Positions 26,911-35,211 of a stretch of 64,000 nt of DNA are shown piece by piece. The translations under genes were made by a program, and so were the position numbers. The first letter of the stretch is position 1. The number at the start of each line of letters is the position of its first letter. The stretch covers positions 233,548-297,547 of the forward strand of contig NZ_JAMTCF010000003.1 of the NCBI RefSeq assembly GCF_024171695.1. The letters are read 5' to 3'. The notes under the pieces were generated by a model. It made no database searches. It saw only the letters and a program-made list of their open reading frames with translations, and was not told the DNA's origin. This DNA is from Actinosynnema pretiosum (GTDB lineage Bacteria; Actinomycetota; Actinomycetes; Mycobacteriales; Pseudonocardiaceae).

Positions 26911-28095
26911 CTAGCCGTTCATCCGCTCCCTGGCCGCGATGAACGCGTCCACCGCCCGGTTCACGTCCTCGGTCGTGTGCGCCGCCGACATCTGGGTCCG
27001 GATCCGCGCCTTGCCGTGCGGCACCACCGGGTACGAGAACCCGATCACGTACACGCCCTGCTCCAGCAGCAGCTCCGCCATCCGCCCGGCCTCGGCCGCG
27101 TCGCCGATCATCACCGGGATGATCGGGTGCTCCCCCGGCAGCAGGTCGAACCCGGCCTCGGTCATCCGCGACCGGAACAGCGCGGTGTTCGCCCGCAGCC
27201 GCTCCAGCAGCTCACCCGACGAGCTCAGCAGGTCCAGCGCCGCGATCGCCGCCATCGTGATCGACGGGGCCAGCGAGTTGGAGAACAGGTACGGCCGCGA
27301 CCGCTGCCGCAGCATCTCCACGATCTCCGCCCGGCCCGACGTGTACCCGCCGCTCGCCCCGCCCAGCGCCTTGCCGAGCGTGCCGGTGACCACGTCGACC
27401 CGGTCCTGCACCCCGAACAGCTCCGGCGTGCCGCGACCACCCGGACCGGTGAACCCGACCGCGTGCGAGTCGTCGACCATGACCAGCGCGTCGTACTTGT
27501 CCGCGAGGTCGCAGATCTCGTCCAGCGGCGCCAGGTAGCCGTCCATGGAGAACACGCCGTCGGTCGCGATCAGCCGGTAGCGGGCGTCGGCGGCGTCCTT
27601 GAGCTGCTGCTCCAGGTCGGCCATGTCCCGGTTGCGGTAGCGGAACCGGCGGGCCTTGGACAGCCGCACGCCGTCGATGATCGACGCGTGGTTCAGCTCG
27701 TCCGAGATGATCGCGTCCTCGGCGCCGAGCAGCGTCTCGAACAGGCCGCCGTTCGCGTCGAAGCACGAGCTGTAGAGGATCGTGTCGTCGGTCCCCAGGA
27801 ACCGCGACAGCCGCGCCTCCAGCTCCTTGTGCGGCTCCTGCGTCCCGCAGATGAACCGCACCGAGGCCATCCCGAAGCCCCACCGGTCCAGCGCGTCGTG
27901 CGCCGCCTTGACCAGCACCGGGTGGTCCGCGAGGCCCAGGTAGTTGTTGGCGCAGAAGTTCAGCAGGCCGTCGGTCTCGCCGACCCGCACGGCCGACCGC
28001 TGCGGCCCGCCGATGACCCGCTCGGACTTGTACAGCCCGGCCGACCGGATCTCGTCCAACCCGGCCCGCAGGTCTTCGCGCATCGCGCCGTACAT
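26911..28095 (-). CDS. kbl: Glycine C-acetyltransferase (2-amino-3-ketobutyrate CoA ligase)
   Basis: 394 residues, the usual length for this PLP enzyme of the alpha-oxoamine synthase family. Visible signatures are [50 protein letters not shown] and the PLP lysine in [14 protein letters not shown]. It splits 2-amino-3-ketobutyrate with CoA into glycine and acetyl-CoA, the second step of threonine breakdown. The start ATG shares one base with the tdh stop (TGATG), so the two are coupled. Confidence 0.95.
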   Translation of the reverse strand: MYGAMREDLRAGLDEIRSAGLYKSERVIGGPQRSAVRVGETDGLLNFCANNYLGLADHPVLVKAAHDALDRWGFGMASVRFICGTQEPHKELEARLSRFLGTDDTILYSSCFDANGGLFETLLGAEDAIISDELNHASIIDGVRLSKARRFRYRNRDMADLEQQLKDAADARYRLIATDGVFSMDGYLAPLDEICDLADKYDALVMVDDSHAVGFTGPGGRGTPELFGVQDRVDVVTGTLGKALGGASGGYTSGRAEIVEMLRQRSRPYLFSNSLAPSITMAAIAALDLLSSSGELLERLRANTALFRSRMTEAGFDLLPGEHPIIPVMIGDAAEAGRMAELLLEQGVYVIGFSYPVVPHGKARIRTQMSAAHTTEDVNRAVDAFIAARERMNG

Positions 28096-29168
28096 CAGGC
28101 AGCTCCCGTCCAGTCGAGGATGACCTTGCCGCACTTGCCCCCGCGCGCCGTGGCGAAGGCCTCCCGGAAGTCGGTGTGGTCGAACCGGTGCGTGATCACC
28201 GGGGAGAGGTCGAGGCCGCGCTCCAGCAGCACCGACATCGAGTACCAGGTCTCGAACATCTCCCGGCCGTAGACGCCCTTGAGGTGCAGCATCTTCAGCA
28301 CCACGCTGCTCCAGTCGACGGCGAAGTCCGACGCGGGCAGGCCCAGCATCGCGATCCGCCCGCCGTGCGCCATGTTGCCGATCATGTCCTGGAGCGCGAC
28401 GGGCTGGCCGGACATCTCCATGCCGACGTCGAAGCCCTCGGTCAGGCCCAGCTCGGCCTGCGCCTCGGCGAGCGTCCGCCGGGACACGTCCAGCGCCAGG
28501 TCCACGCCGACCCTGCGGGCCAGCTCCAGCCGGTGCTCGCTCACGTCGGTGATCACCACGTGCCTGGCGCCCGCGTGCCTGGCCACGGCGGCGGCCATGA
28601 TCCCGATCGGGCCCGCGCCGGTGATCAGCACGTCCTCGCCGATCACCGGGAACGACAGCGCGGTGTGCACGGCGTTCCCGAACGGGTCGAAGATCGCCGC
28701 CACGTCCAGGTCGACGGGCGCGCGGTGCACCCACGCGTTCGCCTCGGGCAGCACCACGTACTCGGCGAACGCGCCGTTCTCGTGCACGCCGAGGCCGCGC
28801 GTGTTGGCGCACAGGTGCCTGCGGCCCGCCTTGCAGTTGCGGCACGCCCCGCAGACCAGGTGGCCCTCGCCGCTGACCAGGTCGCCGACCTTGACGTCCG
28901 TGACCGAGGAGCCGACGGCCGCGACCTCGCCGGTGAACTCGTGGCCGAGCACGAGGGGGGCGCGCACGGTGCGCGCCGCCCACTCGTCCCACGAGTCGAT
29001 GTGCAGATCGGTGCCGCAGATGCCGGTGCGCAGGACGCGCACCAGCACGTCCCCCGCGCCGGGGGTGGGGTCGGGGACCTCGGTCAACGAGAGTCCCGGC
29101 CCGGCCTCAGCCTTGACCAGTGCCTTCACAGCGGTGGAGTCTGCTCCGGGTTGCGCCGTTCGGTCCAT
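28095..29168 (-). CDS. tdh: L-threonine 3-dehydrogenase
   Basis: 357 residues of the zinc-containing MDR dehydrogenase family. Catalytic zinc ligands lie in [15 protein letters not shown] and GHEFTGEVA; the structural zinc site has [15 protein letters not shown]; the NAD-binding loop is [18 protein letters not shown]. It oxidises L-threonine to 2-amino-3-ketobutyrate using NAD+, feeding Kbl encoded immediately downstream. The N-terminus is some 13 residues longer than usual, so an internal start is possible. An SDR/DUF2867 gene precedes it by 22 nt and may be cotranscribed. Confidence 0.95.
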   Translation of the reverse strand: MDRTAQPGADSTAVKALVKAEAGPGLSLTEVPDPTPGAGDVLVRVLRTGICGTDLHIDSWDEWAARTVRAPLVLGHEFTGEVAAVGSSVTDVKVGDLVSGEGHLVCGACRNCKAGRRHLCANTRGLGVHENGAFAEYVVLPEANAWVHRAPVDLDVAAIFDPFGNAVHTALSFPVIGEDVLITGAGPIGIMAAAVARHAGARHVVITDVSEHRLELARRVGVDLALDVSRRTLAEAQAELGLTEGFDVGMEMSGQPVALQDMIGNMAHGGRIAMLGLPASDFAVDWSSVVLKMLHLKGVYGREMFETWYSMSVLLERGLDLSPVITHRFDHTDFREAFATARGGKCGKVILDWTGAA

Positions 29169-29190
29169 CAGGACTTTCTGAACTCGCTTG

Positions 29191-30729
29191 TCAGCTCGGC
29201 TTCACTGCCGACCTCCCCGGCGCGTCCTCGGCCGACCTGGGCGGTGGCGGCGTCCAGGCCGACGCCCGCCGGTCCTGCGCGTTGGTCGCCTCGGCCGCGG
29301 CGGCGATGTTGCCGACCATCCCGCCGAACACGATCCCGTGGAACGGCCACACCGCGAACCAGTACAGGTGCCCGACCAGCCCGCGCGGCACGAACACGGC
29401 CCGCTGGAGGTAGCGCGCGCTCCCGTCCACCAGCGGCTGCACCCGCAGCTCCAGCCAGGCCTGACCGGGCACCCGCATCTCCGCCCGCAGGCGCAGCAGC
29501 ACGCCCTGCTCGATCTCCTCGACCCGCCACCAGTCCAGCGCCTCGCCGACCTGGAGCCTGCGGGGGTCGCGCCGCCCGCGCCGCAGCCCCACCCCGCCCA
29601 CCAGCCGGTCCGCCCAGCCGCGCACGGCCCAGGCCAGCGGGAACGAGTACCAGCCGTTCTCGCCGCCGATGCCCTCCACGACCCGCCACAGCTGGCCGGG
29701 GGTCGCGCCGGTGAGGTGGGTGCGGATGTCGGTGTACGACGAGCCACCGGACCACTCCGGGTCGCTCGGCAACGGGTCGGACGGCGCGCCCGGCAGCGAG
29801 GCGTTCGACCAGCGGGTCTCCACGTCGGCGTCGCGGACGCGGTTGAGCGCCAGCTCCACCGACCGGTCGTACCCGATCCGGGGACCCGGCAGCAGGTCGC
29901 ACAGGTCGTCCTCGTGGCACACCACGTCGTGGACCAGCGACTCGATCAGCGGCGCGGCGATCGAGCGGGGGACGGGCGTGATGACGTTGACCCAGTGCGA
30001 GGACAGCCGGGGGGTGAGCAGCGGGACCGGCAGCACGCGGCGCTTCGGGAGACCGGCGGCGCGGGCGTACCGGTGCATCATCTCCAGGTAGGTGAGCACC
30101 TCGGGGCCGCCGATGTCGAACGACCGGTTGGTGTCCTTCGGCAGGGTGACGGCCTGCACGAGGTAGCGCAGCACGTCGCGGACCGCGATCGGCTGGACCC
30201 GGCTGTGCACCCACCTGGGGGTGACCATCACCGGGAGGCGCTCGGTGAGGTAGCGCAGCATCTCGAAGCTCGCCGACCCCGACCCGATGATCACCGCGGC
30301 CTTGAGCACCACGCTGGGGACGCGCGAGGCGAGGAAGACGTCGCCGACCTGCTTGCGCGAGGCGAGGTGCGGGGACAACCGCCCGCGCGACGGGTGCAGC
30401 CCGCCGAGGTAGACGATCCGCCCGACCCCGGCGTCCTCGGCGGCCCGCGCGGTGTTCTCGGCGGCCCTCCGGTCGGCGTCGACGAAGTCCGGGCTGTTCA
30501 GGGAGTGCACCAGGTAGTGCACGACGTCCACGTCCCGCATCGCCTCGGCGAGCGAGTCGGGGTCGAGCACGTCGCCGCGCACCACCTCGACCCGCTTCGC
30601 CCAGGGGACGTCGCGGAGCTTGCCGGGATCGCGGACGAGGCAGCGGACCTGGTGCCCGTCGGCCAGCAGCCGGGGCACGAGCCGTCCGCCGAGGTAACCG
30701 GTCGCACCGGTGACGAGGCATCGCACCAC
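29191..30729 (-). CDS. NAD(P)-binding SDR protein with C-terminal DUF2867 domain
   Basis: 512 residues. Residues 1-210 form an atypical SDR Rossmann domain ([19 protein letters not shown], then [10 protein letters not shown] and GRIVYLGG). Residues 330-480 form a DUF2867 domain ([40 protein letters not shown]). Proteins of this two-domain type are common in actinobacteria, with substrates unknown. The start is GTG 30729. It is transcribed toward tdh with a 22-nt gap, so it may share the operon, but no role in threonine catabolism is evident. Confidence 0.85.
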   Translation of the reverse strand: MVRCLVTGATGYLGGRLVPRLLADGHQVRCLVRDPGKLRDVPWAKRVEVVRGDVLDPDSLAEAMRDVDVVHYLVHSLNSPDFVDADRRAAENTARAAEDAGVGRIVYLGGLHPSRGRLSPHLASRKQVGDVFLASRVPSVVLKAAVIIGSGSASFEMLRYLTERLPVMVTPRWVHSRVQPIAVRDVLRYLVQAVTLPKDTNRSFDIGGPEVLTYLEMMHRYARAAGLPKRRVLPVPLLTPRLSSHWVNVITPVPRSIAAPLIESLVHDVVCHEDDLCDLLPGPRIGYDRSVELALNRVRDADVETRWSNASLPGAPSDPLPSDPEWSGGSSYTDIRTHLTGATPGQLWRVVEGIGGENGWYSFPLAWAVRGWADRLVGGVGLRRGRRDPRRLQVGEALDWWRVEEIEQGVLLRLRAEMRVPGQAWLELRVQPLVDGSARYLQRAVFVPRGLVGHLYWFAVWPFHGIVFGGMVGNIAAAAEATNAQDRRASAWTPPPPRSAEDAPGRSAVKPS

Positions 30730-30762
30730 CCGATCATCGGCGCACGGGCGGTAGATCGCAGC

Positions 30763-31368
30763 TCAGACGTTCCGGAAGCTGAACTTCCGCTTCACCTTGA
30801 TCTCGACCGAACCGGCCTTCACGCTGCCCGTGATGACGAAGTGCGGCCTGCCACCGGACTCGACCCTGACCTTGTCCTGCAGCATGCTGGCGTTCATCTG
30901 CACGTCGTCGGTGTTCACCGAGCTGCCCTCGGGAACCAGGACGCGCACGGAACCCGCGAACACGTCCAGGTCGATCGTCACGACGGGGTGCGGCAGGTGC
31001 GCCTCCCGGAAGTCGAGCTCGGTGTTGCCCATCCGGTTGTGCACCACGATCGTGCGCGGGACGGACCACTGCCCCTTGCGCTCGACGTGGGACATCGTGG
31101 ACTTGAGCTCCACCCGCTCCTTGGGGCTGCCCGCGAACTGCTGCGGCACGACCTCCTCGACCGGGTGCTCGGAGTTGACCATGCCGGGCAGGTCGACGAG
31201 GACGGAGTTCAGCTCGCCCCTGGTGCGCGAGGCGAGCGCCTGGTCGGTGCGCTCGGAGAACTCGTCGAGCGTGAGGAGCCCACGCCCGATGGCCTTCTGC
31301 AGCAGGCCGACGACGTGCTCGCGCTCGGCGTCGGACACCCGGAGTTGCTTGGGATCGGTCATCGTCAC
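30763..31368 (-). CDS. DUF1707 and LiaF-like domain protein
   Basis: 201 residues (the second ATG at 31362, MTDPKQLRVSD, may be the real start). The N-terminal DUF1707 domain reads LRVSDAEREHVVGLLQKAIGRGLLTLDEFSERTDQALASRTRGEL. The C-terminal half (about 90-200) forms a beta-rich cell-wall-active-antibiotics-response-type domain with FREAHLPHPVVTIDLDVFAGSVRVLVPEG. Proteins of this type are thought to sense or respond to envelope stress. It lacks the membrane helices many relatives have, so it should be cytoplasmic. Confidence 0.85.
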   Translation of the reverse strand: MTMTDPKQLRVSDAEREHVVGLLQKAIGRGLLTLDEFSERTDQALASRTRGELNSVLVDLPGMVNSEHPVEEVVPQQFAGSPKERVELKSTMSHVERKGQWSVPRTIVVHNRMGNTELDFREAHLPHPVVTIDLDVFAGSVRVLVPEGSSVNTDDVQMNASMLQDKVRVESGGRPHFVITGSVKAGSVEIKVKRKFSFRNV

Positions 31369-31438
31369 TCGGTCCCCCTCAAGACGGTGAGTCTGCGATC
31401 AAGATTAGTCAGGTCGGGGTGTTGGCGGGGTGGCGCCG

Positions 31439-32113
31439 CTAGTCGGCCGTCCAAGGCGGTGGTGAGGACCAGGGGTCGCGGAGGGGGAGGAGCTGCCCCG
31501 GCCAGGCCCACGCGGCGAGTTCGGGTGAGACCTCTTCGGGGGGCCGGTGCGGGCGGATCGGGACCCAGGGCGAGGCTTCGGCTTGGTCCCGGTCGATGGC
31601 CTCGGCGTCCGCTTCGGGAGTGCTGTCGGTGATGATGGAGATGGTGACGTCGTCCCACAGGTCCGGGTGTCCCTCGATCGGCTCTGGGAGCTCGTAGGCC
31701 TCCCGGCCATCCGGTTGCCATTCGACGCAGGTGGGGCGTTCTCCGGTCTCGACGTACTCGAGGATCGCAGCCCTCGCGTCTTCGCGGGTGATGTAGGAAT
31801 CACGCATCCAGTGCATCAGCGGGTCGTTGTCGTACTCCTCGGCGACCAGCGGTGCGTCAGGGAAGGGGTTTGGGTTCTTCGAGCTGTGGGTCCCGGCCCA
31901 CTGCAAGGACGTGTAGCCCTTCTCGGGGTAGACGAAGATTTCAAAGCCGTCGGTGCTGCCCAGAAGGTGCAGTTGGCAGTGCGTCCAGTGCGGCCAGCGG
32001 GGAGCGAACACCCGGTCAAGCGCGTCGGTGATCTCCTCGGCGGATTCGACGACCCATTCGCCGGACCGGTAGTGATCACCTTCGATGCTTCCGCAGAACT
32101 CCACTTTCGGCAC
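31439..32113 (-). CDS. Imm1-family immunity protein for the deaminase toxin
   Basis: 224 residues. It resembles Imm1/DddI immunity proteins: an N-terminal beta-strand, SAEEITDALDRVFAPRWPHWTHCQLHLLGSTDGFEIFVYPEKGYTSLQW (read in parts), and an acidic composition suited to binding a basic toxin. It follows the deaminase gene directly, its start adjoining the toxin's stop. The C-terminal 60 residues are acidic and Pro/Trp-rich. The region has lower GC than the core genes. The immunity role is inferred from family resemblance and placement. Confidence 0.65.
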   Translation of the reverse strand: MPKVEFCGSIEGDHYRSGEWVVESAEEITDALDRVFAPRWPHWTHCQLHLLGSTDGFEIFVYPEKGYTSLQWAGTHSSKNPNPFPDAPLVAEEYDNDPLMHWMRDSYITREDARAAILEYVETGERPTCVEWQPDGREAYELPEPIEGHPDLWDDVTISIITDSTPEADAEAIDRDQAEASPWVPIRPHRPPEEVSPELAAWAWPGQLLPLRDPWSSPPPWTAD

Positions 32114-33001
32114 CTAATCCCCCTTGCCGCGGATCACTACCGGCTCGCCCGCTCCACCGACTCGCCAGACCCTCATGACCTGGCCGTGCTTGAGGATGCT
32201 CTCGACCGCTTGAAGGCATCCGGGGTGCTTCTCCGGAACCGTCGGATCGTAGTCGTCACCGCAGACGTACCTGCGGTTGATCACCACATCGACAACCGAC
32301 TGACCGGAATCACGTGCCCACACGGCTGCTTTGACCTCCACGTGCGTGCTGGCGTGGGTGAGCTTCAGCGAGTGGTGGCTCTTGGTCGTCGGCGGTTTAT
32401 CGTCGAAGAACCCTTTGGAGGTCATTCGCGAGATGTGCTGCCTGGCTTTTCTGGTCAGCCCTCCTCTGTGATCGGTGCCGCTCAGGAGTTCCCAGGACTG
32501 ACTGCTGTCGTTGTAGAACATGCCTGCGGTTTTGTCCCTTTTGGCGTAGGTGGGCAACCCGCGCTGGACACGTCTCGCCCACGTGCTCGTGCGGTCCTCC
32601 TGACGCCCCGCCCGCACGATCGGCACCTCGACCAGCGCCGGGTGGTGACGTTCCGGGTTGGGGCCGAAGTGCGCGTCCGGTTCGACGTGGCCGGGGAACG
32701 TGACGGATCGGGCGGGCAGAACTCCACCCAGTCGAGCGACATAAGCAAGCAGTGAACGTTCGGCCTGGAGGTAGCTCCACTGCATCCGCCACAGCGACTC
32801 CGCGACCTCGGCAGCCCGCTCCGCCCACCACTGGACGAGCCCCCGAACCTCCCCCGCGCTCCCACGGGCCACCACGAACAGACCGTCCACCGCCTCGCAC
32901 AGCAACCCGAAGGCCCGGTTCAGCAGGAGCGCGGCGGAAGCGGCGCGGTCCAGCGCAATGGCGACCTGTGCCCACACGCCGGAGAGCAGCGACTCCGACA
33001 C
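32114..33001 (-). CDS. DddA-like (SCP1.201) cytidine deaminase toxin
   Basis: 295 residues from GTG 33001, preceded by GGGAGG. Residues 1-93 are an all-helical N-terminal region ending LLAYVARLGG, with no signal peptide. A Pro-rich linker follows. The C-terminal domain (about 145-285) matches SCP1.201-like deaminases: H220-V-E222 in THVEVKAAVWAR, then C247 in RRYVCG and C262 in PGCLQAVESIL, then QVMRVW. In DddA the corresponding residues are His, Glu and a CxxC pair; the spacing from His to first Cys is nearly the same (27 against 28), but here the two cysteines are separated by 14 residues. The predicted activity is deamination of cytosine in DNA. The Imm1-like gene follows. Confidence 0.75.
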   Translation of the reverse strand: MSESLLSGVWAQVAIALDRAASAALLLNRAFGLLCEAVDGLFVVARGSAGEVRGLVQWWAERAAEVAESLWRMQWSYLQAERSLLAYVARLGGVLPARSVTFPGHVEPDAHFGPNPERHHPALVEVPIVRAGRQEDRTSTWARRVQRGLPTYAKRDKTAGMFYNDSSQSWELLSGTDHRGGLTRKARQHISRMTSKGFFDDKPPTTKSHHSLKLTHASTHVEVKAAVWARDSGQSVVDVVINRRYVCGDDYDPTVPEKHPGCLQAVESILKHGQVMRVWRVGGAGEPVVIRGKGD

Positions 33002-33023
33002 CCGCGGCCTCCCGACGCCGGCG

Positions 33024-33221
33024 CTACCCCTCGAACACGCCGAGCTTGACCGCCGCCACGAACGCCGACAACCCCGCCGCCCCGAAGACCAGCACCGGCC
33101 CGGCGGGGTTCTTCGAGTCCCGCACCCCACGCCACTCGGCCGCGCGCCCGACCTCGACGCACTCACCCCCGCTGTTCCCGCTCCACGAGGACTTCCGCCA
33201 CACCACCCGCTCAGGGACCAC
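33024..33221 (-). CDS. DUF397 protein
   Basis: 65 residues with the typical DUF397 pattern WRKSSWSGNSGGECVEVG, VRDSKNPAGPVLVFG and a closing FVAAVKLG. DUF397 proteins nearly always sit beside an XRE/DUF5753 regulator, as here; such pairs act as regulator-cofactor systems in Streptomyces (the BldB/WhiJ-type arrangement). Its start lies 2 nt after the regulator's stop, and the toxin begins 22 nt after its own stop, so all four genes look like one operon. Confidence 0.9.
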   Translation of the reverse strand: MVPERVVWRKSSWSGNSGGECVEVGRAAEWRGVRDSKNPAGPVLVFGAAGLSAFVAAVKLGVFEG

Positions 33222-33223
33222 GG

Positions 33224-34060
33224 TCAGACCCTATCCAGCAGGCCCGCCGACCCGGCAGGGGAAAGCGCCACGTCCAGCAGCTCCTGGAACACCGCCGAGT
33301 AGTGCGCGACCCGGTTCTCCTCGTCCACCAGCAACCCGTCGGTCAGCGTCTCGACGTAGACGTTCCGCGCCCGTCCTCCCGGCGGGGTCAGGACGGTGAA
33401 CGGGAAGAACAGCGCCCCGGTCAGCCCCGCGCTGCCGGGGACCACCCTGAGCACCGCGCGACCCCCGTCCACCAGCCGCTTCAGGTGGGCGAGCTGCCCG
33501 CGCCGGACAGCCGCCGTCCCGACCGGGGCCTCCAGCACGGCCTCGCGCACCACCAGCACCAGCTCCGGCGGGCTGGTCCCGGTCAACCGCGCCTGCCTCG
33601 CCATGCGCGCCTGCACCAGCCGCTCGACCTCGTCCGGCCGCAGCGACCGGTTGGTCGAGATCACCGCTCGGGCGTAGTCCTCGGTCTGGACCAGGCCGTG
33701 CAGCAGGTCGGGCCGGTAGGACTCGATGCGCCGCGCGGTCTCCTCGGTGTTGAAGAACTTCCGCAACCGGTCCGGGACCGCCGTGCCCCACGGCGTCTTC
33801 GGCCGCCTGCGCCGGGACTCCTCGCCCAGGCGCTCCAGGTCGGCGCGCGCCTCCCCCTCGACGCCGAACAGGTCCAGCAGCGCCGCGAGCTCCAGCGGCA
33901 CGACGGACACGTCGCCGCGCAGGATCTTGCCCACCTTCGACTCCGAGCACCCGAGCACCCGCTGCACGTCGGCCCGCTGCACACCGCGCTCCCGCGCCAG
34001 CTCCCTGAGCCGGTCGGCGAGGCGCGCCCGCTGGTCGGTCGGGGTCGGCCCGCTGCTCAT
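33224..34060 (-). CDS. XRE family regulator with DUF5753 domain
   Basis: 278 residues. The N-terminal Cro/CI-type HTH (about 10-70) reads LADRLRELARERGVQRADVQRVLGCSESKVGKILRGD. The C-terminal DUF5753 domain (about 90-270) has IESYRPDLLHGLVQTEDYARAV and the family pattern up to YSAVFQELLDVAL. Together with the DUF397 gene it forms the standard actinobacterial pair. As the first gene of the toxin operon it probably controls toxin expression. Direct repeats at 34138-34173 between it and the divergent small gene are candidate binding sites. Confidence 0.92.
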   Translation of the reverse strand: MSSGPTPTDQRARLADRLRELARERGVQRADVQRVLGCSESKVGKILRGDVSVVPLELAALLDLFGVEGEARADLERLGEESRRRRPKTPWGTAVPDRLRKFFNTEETARRIESYRPDLLHGLVQTEDYARAVISTNRSLRPDEVERLVQARMARQARLTGTSPPELVLVVREAVLEAPVGTAAVRRGQLAHLKRLVDGGRAVLRVVPGSAGLTGALFFPFTVLTPPGGRARNVYVETLTDGLLVDEENRVAHYSAVFQELLDVALSPAGSAGLLDRV

Positions 34061-34137
34061 CCGCTCCTCCTGGGGGTTGATCGCGGACAGTCTGCCGGAG
34101 CGCCCACCGGCCAGGCGGTCACCTGATCGAGTCTCTA

Positions 34138-34173
34138 GTCAAGGTGACTGGTCAGGTTTACCGTCAAGTTGAC
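34138..34173. promoter_or_regulatory. Candidate operator of the XRE/DUF397 toxin operon
   Basis: GTCAAGGTGAC (34138-34148) and GTCAAGTTGAC (34163-34173) are direct repeats 25 bp apart in the divergent gap; an inverted half-site GTCACC lies at 34119-34124. TACCGT (34159-34164) between the repeats could be the -10 element of the plus-strand gene. Confidence 0.5.
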
Positions 34174-34201
34174 CGATTTCCGCAGGAGAGCGAGGATCGC
34201 C

Positions 34202-34513
34202 ATGAGCACCGACTACCTGACCCAGTCCTGGACCGGCCCCGACTACGAAGCCCTCGTCCAGGGCATGGTGACCGACAACGCCCCCAGGGTGTTCGCCGTC
34301 GTCGAGGAGGACCGCGATGACCCCTGCGCCAGGGTCGCGGCCTGGGGGATGGCGTTCGCCGAGCACGCCGAGGTCGTCTCCGTCGAGCGCGACTACCGCG
34401 CCGGGAGCACCACCCCCGAGCGCGCCGCCGCGCTCTTCAGCGACCCCGACCCCGCCCCCGGCTCCGCTCCCGGCACGGCCAAGCGGATCACCGCGCGGCT
34501 GGTCTGGGCCTGA
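34202..34513 (+). CDS. Small acidic hypothetical protein
   Basis: 103 residues from ATG 34202, preceded by GAGCGAGG. The sequence (MSTDYLTQSWTGPDYEALVQ...) is acidic and shows no domain I recognise. It is divergent from the XRE regulator and shares its putative operator region, so it may belong to the same regulon. Codon third positions are strongly GC, which supports real coding. Confidence 0.6.
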   Translation: MSTDYLTQSWTGPDYEALVQGMVTDNAPRVFAVVEEDRDDPCARVAAWGMAFAEHAEVVSVERDYRAGSTTPERAAALFSDPDPAPGSAPGTAKRITARLVWA

Positions 34514-34515
34514 CC

Positions 34516-34548
34516 CCCGGCGGCCAAGCGGGCGGGGAACCCGCCGGG
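34516..34548. terminator. Terminator between the small gene and the response regulator gene
   Basis: CCCGGCGG (34516-34523) pairs with CCGCCGGG (34541-34548) in the 38-nt gap between two convergent genes. Confidence 0.6.
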
Positions 34549-34551
34549 ACC

Positions 34552-35211
34552 TCAGCCCTCCGGGTCCCCGTCCAGCCCGTGCTCGATCGCGTACCGCGCC
34601 AGCTCCACCCGGTTGTGCAGCTGCAACTTCCGCAACGTCGACTGCACGTGGTTCTCCACCGTCCTGTGCGAGATCACCAGCCGGGTCGCGATCTGCCTCG
34701 CCGTCAGGCCCTTCGCCACCAGCCGCAGCACCTCGGTCTCCCGCTCGGTCAGCTGCGGCCGGTCCACCTCGTCCGGGGCCGCCGCCATCCTGCGGTACTC
34801 GCCCAGCACCAAGCCGGCCAGGCCGGACGTGAACACCGCGTCGCCCGCCGCCGTCCGGTTGACCGCCTCCACCAGCTCCTCGGCGGACGCCGACTTCACC
34901 AGGTAGCCTGACGCGCCCGCCTTCACCGCCTCCAGCACGTCGTCGTGCTCGCCGCTCGCCGACAGGACCAGCACCCTGGTCCCCTCCAGCTCACCGGCGA
35001 TCATCCGGGTCGCGTCGACCCCCGACGCCGCCTCGCCCAGGTTCAGGTCCATCAGCACCACGGCGGGCCGCACGGCGCGCGCGATCCGCACCGCCGAGCC
35101 CGCGTCCGCGGCGGTGGCGACCACCTGGAAACCGCGCTCGGCGAGGTCCCTCGCCACACCGTCGCGCCACAGGGGGTGGTCGTCCACCACCATCACGGTC
35201 ACGCTGCTCAT
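34552..35211 (-). CDS. NarL/FixJ-type response regulator (MacR-like)
   Basis: 219 residues. The receiver domain (1-120) has the acidic pocket VVDDHP, the phospho-acceptor aspartate in VVLMDLNLG and the conserved lysine in YLVKSAS. The LuxR-type HTH (about 150-210) reads LTERETEVLRLVAKGLTARQIATRLVISHRTVENHVQSTLRKLQ. It overlaps the kinase gene by 4 nt (ATGA). The partner kinase is of the MacS family, so this is likely the MacR counterpart, which in Streptomyces affects morphology and antibiotic output. Confidence 0.92.
   Translation of the reverse strand: MSSVTVMVVDDHPLWRDGVARDLAERGFQVVATAADAGSAVRIARAVRPAVVLMDLNLGEAASGVDATRMIAGELEGTRVLVLSASGEHDDVLEAVKAGASGYLVKSASAEELVEAVNRTAAGDAVFTSGLAGLVLGEYRRMAAAPDEVDRPQLTERETEVLRLVAKGLTARQIATRLVISHRTVENHVQSTLRKLQLHNRVELARYAIEHGLDGDPEG

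Noticed and set aside
26911..29168. Reading kbl and tdh as one fused protein of 693 residues
   Set aside because: The apparent fusion runs in a shifted frame of tdh; the TGATG overlap separates two normal-length enzymes.
33002..33166. A longer start for the deaminase toxin
   Set aside because: The extra residues are Arg/Ser-rich and overlap the DUF397 gene in another frame; GTG 33001 has a good GGGAGG site.
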